Of a stretch of DNA of 64,000 nt, positions 26,137-34,985 are shown in pieces. Under the pieces are notes generated by a model, which was given only the letters and a program-made list of their open reading frames with translations, did not search any database and was not told the origin of the DNA. Each line of letters begins with the position of its first letter. Positions within the stretch are counted from its first letter, which is position 1. This DNA comes from Acidimicrobiales bacterium (GTDB taxonomy: Bacteria > Actinomycetota > Acidimicrobiia > Acidimicrobiales > Aldehydirespiratoraceae). The position numbers were made by a program, and so were the translations under genes. Location of the stretch: assembly GCA_040219515.1 (NCBI GenBank), contig JAVJSI010000010.1:62001-126000 (forward strand), in the 5' to 3' direction.

Positions 26137-27069
26137 ATGAACAAGCGTCTGATCGGGGTAGCGGTCGCGGCATTGCTCGCCGCCCTCGGAACGGTCGTCA
26201 TCCTTCGCTACGTCAACGACGCCGACGAGCGGGCGCAAGCCGATGCCGAGCTCGTGGAGGTGTTCGTCGTCGAGGACGGTGTGTCGGCCGGTGCCGACGA
26301 GGCCGAACTTCGCAGCGCCATCGGCACGACCGAGGTGGCGGCGAGCACGGTTGTCGATGGTGTGCTCACCGACCTCCTCCAGCTCGATGGCAAGGTTGCC
26401 GCGGTCGATCTCGTGCCCGGTGAGCAGGTGTTGTTGAACCGTCTGATCGACGAAGCCTCGTACAACTCGGGTCGTTCTCGCCTCACGTCGGTGCCCGACG
26501 GTCTCCACGAGGTCACGGTGTCGCTCGAACCGCAACGACTGCTGGGCGGCCAGGTGGAGCCCGGCGACACCGTGGGTGTCCTGGCGACCTTCGACGAGGC
26601 GTCGATCAATGGCGTGTCGAGCGAGCAGATCCGCGTGCTGGAGACCAGCCCACCCGCCGAGTTCCTGGCCCAGATCGAGCTACTGAAGTCGATCGGACCT
26701 GATGTGAAGCTGGTCCCCGAAACCCACTTCCTGCTCCACAAGGTGCTGGTGACGAGGGTGCAGGTGGAACAGCTGCCGCAGGAGCAGCTCGACGCGGACG
26801 GAAACCCGATCGACACCGGGATCCTCACTCCGACGGGCAACCTGCTGGTCACGCTGGCCCTCGAGACCGAGGATGTGGAGCGGCTGGTCTTCACCGCCGA
26901 GTTCGGCACGATCTGGATGTCCTACCAGCCCGAATCGGCCGGAGGACCGGACGAAGCCCCGGGCGTGAATCGGGGCTCCGTGTTCGAGGATTCTCCGGAA
27001 CCCGGTGGCGACGCCCCGAGCACCATCACCCTCCCGGCCGACGGCGAAACCGGCGGGGAGGAATCGTGA
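26137..27069 (+). CDS. cpaB: CpaB/RcpC Flp pilus assembly protein
   Basis: A 310-residue membrane-anchored protein. A signal anchor at residues 5-24 (LIGVAVAALLAALGTVVILRYV) is followed by SAF/beta-clip-like repeats (EVAASTVVDG near 70, LVPGEQVLLNRL near 95, VTVSLEPQRLLGGQVEPGDTVGV near 130) characteristic of CpaB/RcpC. These proteins sit in the periplasm or cell wall and guide the pilus or secretin; how they act in this one-membrane organism is not known. The C-terminus is a Pro/Gly/Glu-rich tail. An AAGGAG ribosome site lies just before ATG 26137. The stop overlaps the CpaE gene (GTGA). Confidence 0.88.
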   Translation: MNKRLIGVAVAALLAALGTVVILRYVNDADERAQADAELVEVFVVEDGVSAGADEAELRSAIGTTEVAASTVVDGVLTDLLQLDGKVAAVDLVPGEQVLLNRLIDEASYNSGRSRLTSVPDGLHEVTVSLEPQRLLGGQVEPGDTVGVLATFDEASINGVSSEQIRVLETSPPAEFLAQIELLKSIGPDVKLVPETHFLLHKVLVTRVQVEQLPQEQLDADGNPIDTGILTPTGNLLVTLALETEDVERLVFTAEFGTIWMSYQPESAGGPDEAPGVNRGSVFEDSPEPGGDAPSTITLPADGETGGEES

Positions 27070-28241
27070 GCAGGATCTGTCTGGTCGGATCGACGTCCGA
27101 ATTCGCCACCTTCGTGGAGGCCGCGTTTGCCGGCGGCGCGCCGATCACGATCACCCAGCTGGAACTGAGTGGCTTCGATCCCGAGACCGTGGCGGAGATC
27201 GTTTCGATCGACCCCGATCTGGTGGTGGTCGGCCCGGCCATCTCCGAGTCCGACGCCCTGAAGATCATCGGCGAGGTCGATGTCGCCGCGCCCCATCTGA
27301 GTTCGATACTGGTGGCAAACCCGACGGTCGAACTCTGGCCCCAGAGTCTCCACGCCGGCGCTCGTGACATCGTGGCACCGCTGTCCAATGGTGCCACGAT
27401 CAGAGAGTGCTTCGAACGGGCGATCGAGGCCGGTCGCCGTCTGCGAGGAGCGGCGTCCGACGTGCCCTCCTCGCCGTCGGCGGGTCGGGTGTTTGCAGTG
27501 GTGTCCCCCAAGGGAGGTAGCGGCAAGACCACTGTCGCCGCGAACCTCGCCGCGACCGTTGCGCTCCAGCGACCCGACGATGTCGTGGTCGCCGATCTCG
27601 ATGTGCAGTTCGGCGACATCGGCTATGCGTTTCGGCTCGAGCCCGAGTACTCGTTGCTCAACGCCGTCGCCCCCGGGGTCACCCCGACCGTCCTGAAGGG
27701 CTTCCTGACGCCCCACTCCTCGAAGGTTCTGGCGCTCGCCGCCCCGGAGCATCCGGAGGAGGCCGACGACATCAGCCCCGAGGCCGCCAAAGAGGTGGTG
27801 CAGACTCTCTCGCGGCTGTTCGGCGTGGTGATCGTCGACACCCCAGCGGGGCTGGACGAACGCACGCTCACGGTGCTCGACGTGGCGACCGACATCGTCC
27901 TCGTCACGGCGACCGACGTGCCGAGCGTGCGTGCTGCAGTGAAGGAGCTGGCGATTCTTCGACGACTCGGGCTGCTCGACAAGCGGCGACACCACATGGT
28001 TCTCAACCGGGCCGACGCCCGTGTGGGCCTCTCCGTGAACGACATCGAAGAGACGATCGGGTTGAAGGCGACCATGACGCTGCCATCGACGAGATCCATC
28101 CCCAGCGCGCTCAACCTGGGTGAGCCGGCGGTGCTCGCCGACCAGAGGAGCAATGTCGCCCGGTCGTTCCAGCGGTTCGCCGAGGACCTCGGCATCATGC
28201 CGGCAAGCGACAGCAATCGATCGTGGAGGTTCGGGCGATGA
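27066..28241 (+). CDS. cpaE: CpaE/TadZ-type MinD-like ATPase
   Basis: A 391-residue protein with an N-terminal receiver-like domain (residues 1-125, without a clear phosphoacceptor pocket) and a MinD/ParA-type ATPase domain. The deviant Walker A is SPKGGSGKTTVAANLA (about residues 147-162), Walker A-prime is VVADLDVQFGDIG and Walker B VVIVDTPAG. TadZ/CpaE proteins place the Tad machine in the cell and recruit its other parts. The GTG start at 27066 overlaps the cpaB stop, and its end overlaps the cpaF start (ATGA). Confidence 0.93.
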   Translation: MSRICLVGSTSEFATFVEAAFAGGAPITITQLELSGFDPETVAEIVSIDPDLVVVGPAISESDALKIIGEVDVAAPHLSSILVANPTVELWPQSLHAGARDIVAPLSNGATIRECFERAIEAGRRLRGAASDVPSSPSAGRVFAVVSPKGGSGKTTVAANLAATVALQRPDDVVVADLDVQFGDIGYAFRLEPEYSLLNAVAPGVTPTVLKGFLTPHSSKVLALAAPEHPEEADDISPEAAKEVVQTLSRLFGVVIVDTPAGLDERTLTVLDVATDIVLVTATDVPSVRAAVKELAILRRLGLLDKRRHHMVLNRADARVGLSVNDIEETIGLKATMTLPSTRSIPSALNLGEPAVLADQRSNVARSFQRFAEDLGIMPASDSNRSWRFGR

Positions 28242-29659
28242 CATTGAAGGACCGACTCGCGGCCGCGCCGCCCACGCCCTCCCCGGCGCCACAGGGAGCG
28301 TCGCTCGCTCCGCCACCTCCGCCATCGAGCCCGGGCACCGTCGCCGACACGCCCACCCCGGTCAGCGGTCCCGATCCCTTTGCCGCCATGCGGGCCAGCG
28401 TCCAGGACCTCTTGTTCGCCCAACTCGGCAGTCGGATCTTCGACCCGACGCTCGGCGCGGAGCAGATGAAGCTCCTGGTGGTCGAGCGGCTCGAGGAGCT
28501 CCTGGGTGAGACGTCGATCCCGCTCACCCCCGAGGAACGAGCGGAGCTCGTCGGTCAACTGACCGAGGACGTGCTCGGCTACGGGCCGATCCAGCAGTTC
28601 CTCGAGGACCCGAACGTCACCGAGGTGATGGTCAACTCCACCGACGAGATCTATGTCGAACGCAACGGTGTCGTTGAAGCTACCGGACGGCGGTTCCAGA
28701 CTCACGAACACCTTCGGCGCGTAATCGATCGCATCGTGTCCGAGGTCGGACGCCGGATCGACGAATCGTCGCCGATGGTGGATGCCCGCCTACCCGATGG
28801 CTCCCGTGTGAACGCGATCGTCCCACCGCTGTCCGTCGACGGGGCGATGATGACGATCCGGAAGTTCTCGGTCGTTCCTTTCCGGACAGAGGATCTGATC
28901 GCCTTCCGCACGCTGAGTCCGCGCCTCGCTGCGTTTCTCGACTCGTGCGTACGGGGCCGGGCCAGTGTGCTGGTCAGCGGCGGTACCGGTTCGGGAAAGA
29001 CGACGCTGCTGAATGTGCTCTCGGGATTCGTGCCGACCACCGAACGGCTGATCACCATCGAGGATGCTGTCGAGCTCCGACTTCGTCAGCGTCACGTGAT
29101 CCGCCTCGAGAGCCGTCCGCCCAACATCGAGGGCAAGGGCGAGGTCACGATCCGCGACCTCGTTCGCAACGCCCTGCGTATGCGCCCGGATCGGATCATC
29201 GTCGGCGAGGTTCGCGGGCCCGAGGCCCTCGACATGCTCCAAGCCATGAACACGGGCCATGAAGGATCGCTGACCACTCTCCACGCCAATTCGCCTCGTG
29301 ATGCGCTGGCCCGGTTGGAGACGATGATCCTGATGGCCGGAATGGAGTTGCCGCTGCACGCCATCCGGGAGCAGATCGCGTCGGCGGTCGATGTCATCGT
29401 CCACGTCAGCCGCATGGCCGACGGCTCACGGCGGGTGACCGAGGTGTCCGAGGTGTCGGGGATGGAGGGCCAGGTGATTCAGCTCAACGAGCTCTTCCTT
29501 CTCGATCCGCACGGTGAGCGGGACGAGGAGGGCCGACTTCTCGAGACTGCCCAACCCACCGGCTTGCGACCTTCGTTCGAGGCGAGCTTGAAGACGACCG
29601 CAACGATCACCGATTCGTACGTCGAACCTGCCGTCAACGGCAATGGGACAATGTCGTGA
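28238..29659 (+). CDS. cpaF: CpaF/TadA secretion ATPase
   Basis: A 473-residue hexameric ATPase that powers pilus assembly. A Pro-rich N-terminal 50 residues precede the conserved TadA core. Walker A is GGTGSGKTT at 248-256 (K254). The Asp box reads [12 protein letters not shown], Walker [19 protein letters not shown], and the His box [18 protein letters not shown]. It belongs to the VirB11/PulE-like AAA family. The ATG at 28238 overlaps the cpaE stop (ATGA), and the stop overlaps the VWA-TadB start (GTGA). A single CpaF is usual for Tad systems that assemble without a retraction ATPase. Confidence 0.95.
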   Translation: MTLKDRLAAAPPTPSPAPQGASLAPPPPPSSPGTVADTPTPVSGPDPFAAMRASVQDLLFAQLGSRIFDPTLGAEQMKLLVVERLEELLGETSIPLTPEERAELVGQLTEDVLGYGPIQQFLEDPNVTEVMVNSTDEIYVERNGVVEATGRRFQTHEHLRRVIDRIVSEVGRRIDESSPMVDARLPDGSRVNAIVPPLSVDGAMMTIRKFSVVPFRTEDLIAFRTLSPRLAAFLDSCVRGRASVLVSGGTGSGKTTLLNVLSGFVPTTERLITIEDAVELRLRQRHVIRLESRPPNIEGKGEVTIRDLVRNALRMRPDRIIVGEVRGPEALDMLQAMNTGHEGSLTTLHANSPRDALARLETMILMAGMELPLHAIREQIASAVDVIVHVSRMADGSRRVTEVSEVSGMEGQVIQLNELFLLDPHGERDEEGRLLETAQPTGLRPSFEASLKTTATITDSYVEPAVNGNGTMS

Positions 29660-31596
29660 GACGGCACGTGGGTCGACTCGGCGCGACCGCTCTCGTGTTG
29701 GCGACTCTGTTCGGATCACCAGCGGGCGCGCAGAACTCTCCTGCAGATACAGAGCTCGGGAGCGGTGAGATCTCGGTGGTCGACTTCCCGACCGTGGAAG
29801 CGATCGTGTCGTTGCCCGCCGCAGCGGCCGAGGGCCTCGACCCCTCGGCCTTCACCGTCACCGAGGATGGCACCGTGGTCACCCCCAGTGTGACCTCACT
29901 TGCGGCCGGCGACCTGGACGTCGTCCTCGCCATCGACACCTCGGGAAGCATGGCCGGTGCGGCTATCGAGTCCGCTCGGCGAGCGGCTGCGGCTTTCGTC
30001 GGCGAATTGCCGGTCAACACCCGGTTCGCCGTCGTCGGCTTCGGTCCGGAACCACTCGTCGCGTCGTCGCTCACACAGGATCGCGCCGTCGTCGCTGCCG
30101 CGCTCGACGGTCTGCGGGCCGGCGGCGAGACCGCCCTCCACGACGGTGTGATCGCCGCCGCCGACCAGGTCGGTGGGAACGCCGAGGCGCGTACTGCACT
30201 CGTGGTTCTGAGCGATGGTGCCGACACCGTGAGCGCCGCTGCGCTCGACGATGCCGCCGCGCTGGCGTCGGCACGATTCGACGTCGTGCATGCCGTCTCG
30301 CTGACGACCGGCGAGCAGGACGTCGCGGCCCTCGCCCGACTCGTTTCGGGTGGCGGCGCGGTCGTCGAGGCGGAAGATCCGGTGGCGCTGGCAGCGGTGT
30401 ACTCCGACGTCGCGTCGCGCATCGTCAATCAGTACACACTTCGCTGGGACTCGACGGTCGAGGATGACGCATCGGTCGTGATCCGCTTCGACCAAGGCGA
30501 CCTCGCGCTGGTCGCCACCCGCCTGCTCGACCTGGACGACGACCTCGTTGCCTCGCTGGCCGCGCCCCCGGCCACCATCACGGCGCCCCCACCACCGGTC
30601 GTCACCGAGCCGATCGTGAGCGCTCCGGTGCCGGTGGATCCTGCAGATCCGGTCCCGTCGTGGTTCCTCTGGGTCGGAGTCGGTTCCGTTGCCGTCGCAC
30701 TCTTCGTCGCCGGCGTCGTCGCCAGCGCGCCGAGGCAGCGCCAACGCAACCTGGCCGCGGAACTCCGTCAGCGGATCCCCGATGGCCATGAGTTGACCGG
30801 GATCGGTCGCCGGATCGTCGGCGGGGTGGAGCGCTTCCTGCGTCGCGATCCCGACCGGGAGATGGGGCTCGCGTTGCGGCTCGATCGAGCGGGAACGTCG
30901 ATCAGCCCCGGTGAATTCGGTTCGATCGTGGTCATCGGTACGGCAATTCTCGCCCTTCTCGGACTTGGGCTGTTCGGCGTGTTGGGACTACTCATCGGTG
31001 GGGCTATCGGCGTTCTCGGCCCCTTGGGATGGGTCGATTCCCGAGGAACGCGTCGTAGCAAGCTGTTCACGGAGCAGCTCGACGCGACCCTGCAGCTCAT
31101 CGCCGGAAGTCTGCGATCGGGATTCGGGGTGATGCAGGCGGTCAACACTGTGGCGGTCGAGACCGAATGGCCGACCAACGAGGAATTCACCCGTGTGCTC
31201 GGTGAAGTCCGCCTGGGTCGGGGATTCGTCGAAGCGATGGAGGCCAGCGCGCGGCGCATCGACACTCCTGACTACACGTGGACGGTCCAGGCCATGGCCA
31301 TCAGCAACGAGGTCGGCGGCAACCTCGCCGAGGTGCTGGGCAATGTCAGTCAGACGATCCGCCAGCGAAACACGCTCCGGCGTCAGGTGGCGTCGCTGTC
31401 GGCGGAAGGTCGAGTTTCGGCTGTGATCCTGCTGGCCCTCCCGGTGGGGATGTTCGCCTGGATGTCGTTCTCGAATCCCGACTACGTCGGTCTCTTGACC
31501 GGTCGTCCGGGCGGGCGCATCGCCCTCGTGGCGGGGCTGGCCCTGATCGTCACCGGCGGGTTGTGGATGCGCAAGATCGTGAAGATCCAGTTCTAG
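29656..31596 (+). CDS. tadB: VWA domain-TadB fusion protein
   Basis: A 646-residue fusion. Residues 1-25 are a signal peptide (ending AGAQN). Residues about 88-265 form a von Willebrand A domain with an intact metal site, D94-T-S-G-S98 and later SDGADT. A Pro-rich linker and a membrane helix (about 333-355) follow, then a T2SSF/TadB platform domain (430-640) with ELDATLQLIAGSLRSGFGVMQAV... and C-terminal hydrophobic segments. TadB normally lacks the VWA part, which is often in TadG. Here the adhesion-type domain is outside and tethered directly to the inner-membrane platform. The GTG start overlaps the cpaF stop. Confidence 0.92.
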   Translation: MRRHVGRLGATALVLATLFGSPAGAQNSPADTELGSGEISVVDFPTVEAIVSLPAAAAEGLDPSAFTVTEDGTVVTPSVTSLAAGDLDVVLAIDTSGSMAGAAIESARRAAAAFVGELPVNTRFAVVGFGPEPLVASSLTQDRAVVAAALDGLRAGGETALHDGVIAAADQVGGNAEARTALVVLSDGADTVSAAALDDAAALASARFDVVHAVSLTTGEQDVAALARLVSGGGAVVEAEDPVALAAVYSDVASRIVNQYTLRWDSTVEDDASVVIRFDQGDLALVATRLLDLDDDLVASLAAPPATITAPPPPVVTEPIVSAPVPVDPADPVPSWFLWVGVGSVAVALFVAGVVASAPRQRQRNLAAELRQRIPDGHELTGIGRRIVGGVERFLRRDPDREMGLALRLDRAGTSISPGEFGSIVVIGTAILALLGLGLFGVLGLLIGGAIGVLGPLGWVDSRGTRRSKLFTEQLDATLQLIAGSLRSGFGVMQAVNTVAVETEWPTNEEFTRVLGEVRLGRGFVEAMEASARRIDTPDYTWTVQAMAISNEVGGNLAEVLGNVSQTIRQRNTLRRQVASLSAEGRVSAVILLALPVGMFAWMSFSNPDYVGLLTGRPGGRIALVAGLALIVTGGLWMRKIVKIQF

Positions 31597-31605
31597 GAGC
31601 CACCT

Positions 31606-32463
31606 GTGCCGATACACATCACTCTCGCAGCCATCGGAATCGCCCTGTCGATCCCCGTCCTCGGCTGGACGATGGCGTCAACCCGCTCGCAGAGCACCCT
31701 CATCCGCAGGAATCTCGGCCCGGCGCTCACCCGGCCGCTGGCTGCGGCGAGGCGTCCGAAGCTGCGCAACACGCTGCTGCCGAAGGCCTATGTCGATGAC
31801 GTCGGCCGCCGCCTCGATCGTGGCGGTTTCCAGGTCGAGGTGGAGAGCTACCTGGCGATCAAGTCGATCGCCGTGGTCGTGGCCGTCCTCGCCGGCGGCC
31901 TGTGGGGAATTGCTCTCGGTGGCTCGCTGGCGGTGATCTTCCCACTGGTCGCCGGACTCGGGGCTTGGGTCCTGCCCGATCTGCAGGTCGGCGGCAAGGC
32001 GAGCGCCCGCGAGCTCCAGCTCGATCTCCAGCTGCCCGACGTGCTCGATCAGTTGACCATCAGCGTGGAGGCGGGTCTCGGGTTCGACTCCGCCCTGAAG
32101 CGGATGACGGAGAGTTCCGACGGCCCGGTCACCGATCAGCTCGCTCGTGTGCTTCAGGACATGCGGCTCGGCCTGTCGCGCGATGGTGCCCTGAAGGCGC
32201 TCGCCGAGCGAACCGACTCACCCGATCTTCGCTCGTTCGCGAACTCGATGGCTCAGGCCGGTCGCCACGGCCTGCCGATCGCTTCGGTGCTGCGGGCGCA
32301 GGCGGCCGAGGCCCGAGAGAAGCGCAAGTTCCGAGCGGAGGAGCGAGCCCACAAGGTGCCGGTGAAGATCCTCCTTCCCCTCATCCTCTGTGTGCTGCCG
32401 TGCTTGTTCATCGTGTTGATCGGTCCCGCCGTGATCCGCTACCAGGAAGGGTTCGGTGGCTGA
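31606..32463 (+). CDS. tadC: TadC platform protein (T2SSF domain)
   Basis: A 285-residue inner-membrane platform protein. A hydrophobic segment lies at residues 5-20, two more at about 86-125, and the F-domain (LQLDLQLPDVLDQLTISVEAGLGFDSALKRM, about 135-170) ends in a C-terminal membrane segment (ILLPLILCVLPCLFIVLIGPAVI). TadB and TadC together form the rotor-like base acted on by CpaF. The GTG start is 9 nt after the VWA-TadB stop, with GGAGCC just upstream. The stop TGA overlaps the start of the next ATPase gene (TGATG). Confidence 0.92.
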   Translation: MPIHITLAAIGIALSIPVLGWTMASTRSQSTLIRRNLGPALTRPLAAARRPKLRNTLLPKAYVDDVGRRLDRGGFQVEVESYLAIKSIAVVVAVLAGGLWGIALGGSLAVIFPLVAGLGAWVLPDLQVGGKASARELQLDLQLPDVLDQLTISVEAGLGFDSALKRMTESSDGPVTDQLARVLQDMRLGLSRDGALKALAERTDSPDLRSFANSMAQAGRHGLPIASVLRAQAAEAREKRKFRAEERAHKVPVKILLPLILCVLPCLFIVLIGPAVIRYQEGFGG

Positions 32464-33467
32464 TGGCCCTGCTGGACGACATCAATGAGGTCGAGCGTCA
32501 CTTCGCAGTGGCATCGCTGCTGCGACCGGCGACGGACGGACTCACGGTGGTGCGTGACACGGCAAGGCTGCCGACCGGGTTCGATCCCCTGGACCGTGTA
32601 CTCGGCGGCGGATTCCGCCGCAACGACCTCATCCTCCTCGGGGGACGACCCGGCGTGGGCAAGACGATCGCCGGGCTGCAGTGGGCGCGAGCGGTCGCGA
32701 TGTCCGGCGCGACCGCGTTCGTGGCCAGCTACGAGCACGACGAGCAGACCCTTCTGGGTCGGCTCATCGCATTGGAGATCGGCATGTTCGACCTCGGGCC
32801 GGTCGACATGGAGACCGAGGCGCTCGTGGCCGGGATGCTGAACGGCGAGTTCGCGGCAAACTCCGACGCCGGCCGGCACCCGCTCGTGCGTGCCGCGATC
32901 TCGCGGGTCGAGATGTATGCCGACCGCCTCGTACTCCTGCCCGCGGCACGATTGAGGATGGATCTCGATCGACTCGAGAGCGCGTATGCGTCGGTTGACG
33001 CGGAGCGCAAGCTCTTGGTGATCGACTACGTCCAGAAGGTCCCCATCGCCGGGCCGGTCTCGAGTTGGGATGCGGATGGTGCGCGCATCGTGGCGGGCCG
33101 CCTGAAGGATCTCGCGATGTCGACCTCGTCTGCGGTCGTGGCGATCGCCGCGGTCGATGACGCCGGCCTGCAGTCCAGGCGAGTGCGTGTCGAGCACCTC
33201 CGATCGGCCGCGTCGCTCAGCTATGAAGCCGACATCGCCATCATGATGAACGAGAAAGCGCTGTGCACGAGCCGGGTGCACACGGCCTACGACCTCACTC
33301 GGATCGAGGCGTTCGAAAAACTGGTCGTGTTCTCCATCGAGAAGAATCGTTCGGGTCGATCGGCGCTCGACCTCGAGTTCACGAAAGACTTCGAGCGGTT
33401 CCGGTTCGTCCCGACGGGACACTTCGTGGCCGAGACCCTGATCGACGGCGTCGCCGTCGATCAGTAG
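32463..33467 (+). CDS. DnaB/KaiC-like RecA-fold ATPase at end of tad operon
   Basis: A 334-residue RecA-fold ATPase with no signal peptide or membrane segment. Walker A is GGRPGVGKT (residues 60-68) in a DnaB-C-like setting (GFDPLDRVLGGGFRRNDLILLGGRPG). Walker B is KLLVIDYVQKV, and a late region (RVEHLRSAASLSYEADIAIMMNE) matches the DnaB helicase segment containing sensor residues. There is no DnaB N-terminal primase-binding domain. The coupled TGATG overlap with tadC says it belongs to the pilus operon. A DNA-helicase role there is not obvious; a regulatory or assembly ATPase is equally possible. The longer open frame upstream is antisense/alternate-frame noise within tadC. Confidence 0.85.
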   Translation: MALLDDINEVERHFAVASLLRPATDGLTVVRDTARLPTGFDPLDRVLGGGFRRNDLILLGGRPGVGKTIAGLQWARAVAMSGATAFVASYEHDEQTLLGRLIALEIGMFDLGPVDMETEALVAGMLNGEFAANSDAGRHPLVRAAISRVEMYADRLVLLPAARLRMDLDRLESAYASVDAERKLLVIDYVQKVPIAGPVSSWDADGARIVAGRLKDLAMSTSSAVVAIAAVDDAGLQSRRVRVEHLRSAASLSYEADIAIMMNEKALCTSRVHTAYDLTRIEAFEKLVVFSIEKNRSGRSALDLEFTKDFERFRFVPTGHFVAETLIDGVAVDQ

Positions 33468-33473
33468 CTGGAC

Positions 33474-34403
33474 TCATCTCTCCGCAGCGAGCAGAGCGGC
33501 ACCGAGGGCGGCGGCGTCGGCACCGAGTTCCGCCGCGACCACGTCGGGGATCGGGCGGTGGTCGGCGCCGAGGAGCAGTTCCCCGAGCCAGTGGGTGACG
33601 CCGGCGATGAGCGGATCGCCGATGTCGACGAGACCGCCACCGATGACGATGCGCTCGGGGTCGAGGGTCAGCACGAGATCGGCGAGGCCGCGGGCGACTT
33701 CCCGACAGAAACCGTCGAAGACGATCCGGGCGTCGTCGTCGCCGGCCCGCATGAGTTCGACGACGTGCTGACCGACGAGATCGTCGAGACGGTCGACGTC
33801 GGCGACGGCGTCCGGGAAGCGACCGGCGGCGGCCGCCTCCCGACCCATACGACCGAGGGCGTTGCCCGATGCGTAGTACTCCCACGGCCCGTTCCGGCCC
33901 GTGATGTGCGTCGGGCCGTTCGGGTCGATCACGACATGGCCGACCTCGCCGGCGAACCCGTTGGCGCCGAGCGCGAGCCGACCGTTGATCACGAACCCCG
34001 CCCCGATCCCGGTACCGAGTGCGACATAGGCGAAGTCGTCGGCGCCGCGACCGGCGCCCAGCTTCGCCTCGGCCCAGGTGCCGGCGCTGGCGTCGTTGGC
34101 CGCCAGGACCGGAAGTCCGGTGGCGCTCGAGAGTCGCTCGGCCACCGGGAATTCGACGAGGTCGGCGAGGTTCGGGGAGTAGCGGACCACGCCGTCGCGG
34201 GTGACAAGGCCGGCGATGCCGAGCCCGACCGAGGTGGCTGCTTCGTCAGCCGTCAACTCGTCGACGATCGACCCCAGTGTCTCGATCAGCTCGTCGGGCG
34301 TTCCCGCGCTCGGTCGGCGTGCACGACCCCGCACGCTGCCGGTCTCGGCATCGATGGCGAGACCGAGGGCCTTGGTTCCTCCGACGTCGAGTCCGATGAT
34401 CAC
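33474..34403 (-). CDS. ROK-family sugar kinase (glucokinase-like)
   Basis: A 309-residue ROK kinase. It has the ATP-binding start IIGLDVGGTKALGLAID, the substrate motif AANDASAGTWAEAKLG, FAGEVGHVVIDP with the sugar-binding Glu/His pair, and the C-terminal IVIGGGLVDIG. The expected zinc site CxCGxxGC, seen in nearly all ROK kinases, reads HITGRNGP, so the three cysteines are gone. I chose GTG 34403 because a TACCGT box lies 7 nt before it and it gives the normal MIIGLDVGG-like start; the frame itself extends much further upstream as antisense noise. The substrate is probably glucose or another hexose. Confidence 0.88.
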   Translation of the reverse strand: MIIGLDVGGTKALGLAIDAETGSVRGRARRPSAGTPDELIETLGSIVDELTADEAATSVGLGIAGLVTRDGVVRYSPNLADLVEFPVAERLSSATGLPVLAANDASAGTWAEAKLGAGRGADDFAYVALGTGIGAGFVINGRLALGANGFAGEVGHVVIDPNGPTHITGRNGPWEYYASGNALGRMGREAAAAGRFPDAVADVDRLDDLVGQHVVELMRAGDDDARIVFDGFCREVARGLADLVLTLDPERIVIGGGLVDIGDPLIAGVTHWLGELLLGADHRPIPDVVAAELGADAAALGAALLAAER

Positions 34404-34410
34404 CCGCCGC

Positions 34411-34416
34411 ACGGTA
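34411..34416 (-). promoter_or_regulatory. -10 box (TACCGT) of ROK kinase gene
   Basis: On the minus strand TACCGT ends 7 nt before the GTG start at 34403. The divergent marR promoter begins 35 nt away. Confidence 0.45.
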
Positions 34417-34450
34417 GTCGCCGGCAGACCGGTGAGGTGGCGAATCTGTC

Positions 34451-34479
34451 TTGACAGAAAGCTTTCTGCAAAGTTACAT
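34451..34479 (+). promoter_or_regulatory. marR promoter with palindromic operator in the spacer
   Basis: A near-consensus promoter: TTGACA at 34451-34456, a 17-nt spacer, and TTACAT at 34474-34479. The expected transcription start is at the ATG itself (34486). A perfect 14-bp palindrome, CAGAAAGCTTTCTG at 34455-34468, overlaps the end of the -35 box and fills the spacer. This is the classic place for a MarR-type repressor to block polymerase, so autoregulation is likely. Confidence 0.75.
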
Positions 34480-34485
34480 GAGGTC

Positions 34486-34980
34486 ATGGCCGATCTCACG
34501 ACTGTCACCCTCCTGTTGGGGCGACTCTCGCGACTGAACGAGGCCGCGGTCACCGACGTCTGTGCGACCCATGGCACCACGCCGGCGGAGGTGCGGGTCA
34601 TGGCGCTGCTCATGCATCGTCCAGAGCGGTCGGCCAGCCCCTCCGACATCGCCGCCTTCGTCGTGCAGACGAGCGGAGGCCTCACCGCAACACTGCGCCG
34701 CCTCGAGGCCGACGGGTATGTCGAGCGGCGCAACGATCCCGCCGACGGCCGCGGCCGTCTGGTGCAGCTCACCGACCCCGGTGCCGAGTTCCACGAGCGT
34801 GTGATCGATGCCGTCACCCGGCGGGTCAGCCGGGCGTTCCTCGACCTCGATCTCGATCTCGCCGACCAGGTCATCCGCGACCTCGTCGACGGTTTCGAGC
34901 AAGCCGAAGGCTCGGCGTCGAGCTCCGGCTTCGTCGCCGGCATCACCGTTTCGTCCCACCGCTCCCCAGCCACGAGGTGA
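34486..34980 (+). CDS. MarR-family transcriptional regulator
   Basis: A 164-residue winged-helix regulator. The recognition region SASPSDIAAFVVQTSGGLTATLRRLEADGYVERRNDPADGRGRLVQLTDPG (about residues 46-98) is the standard MarR DNA-binding domain, including the wing with the DGRG turn. It is flanked by dimerisation helices. It is the first gene of an apparent operon with a TauD-like dioxygenase and a propeller protein, and it has its own operator-bearing promoter. It probably represses this operon until a small phenolic or other ligand binds. ATG 34486 is preferred over the longer frame from 34201 because of the promoter position. Confidence 0.92.
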   Translation: MADLTTVTLLLGRLSRLNEAAVTDVCATHGTTPAEVRVMALLMHRPERSASPSDIAAFVVQTSGGLTATLRRLEADGYVERRNDPADGRGRLVQLTDPGAEFHERVIDAVTRRVSRAFLDLDLDLADQVIRDLVDGFEQAEGSASSSGFVAGITVSSHRSPATR

Positions 34981-34985
34981 CCCAC

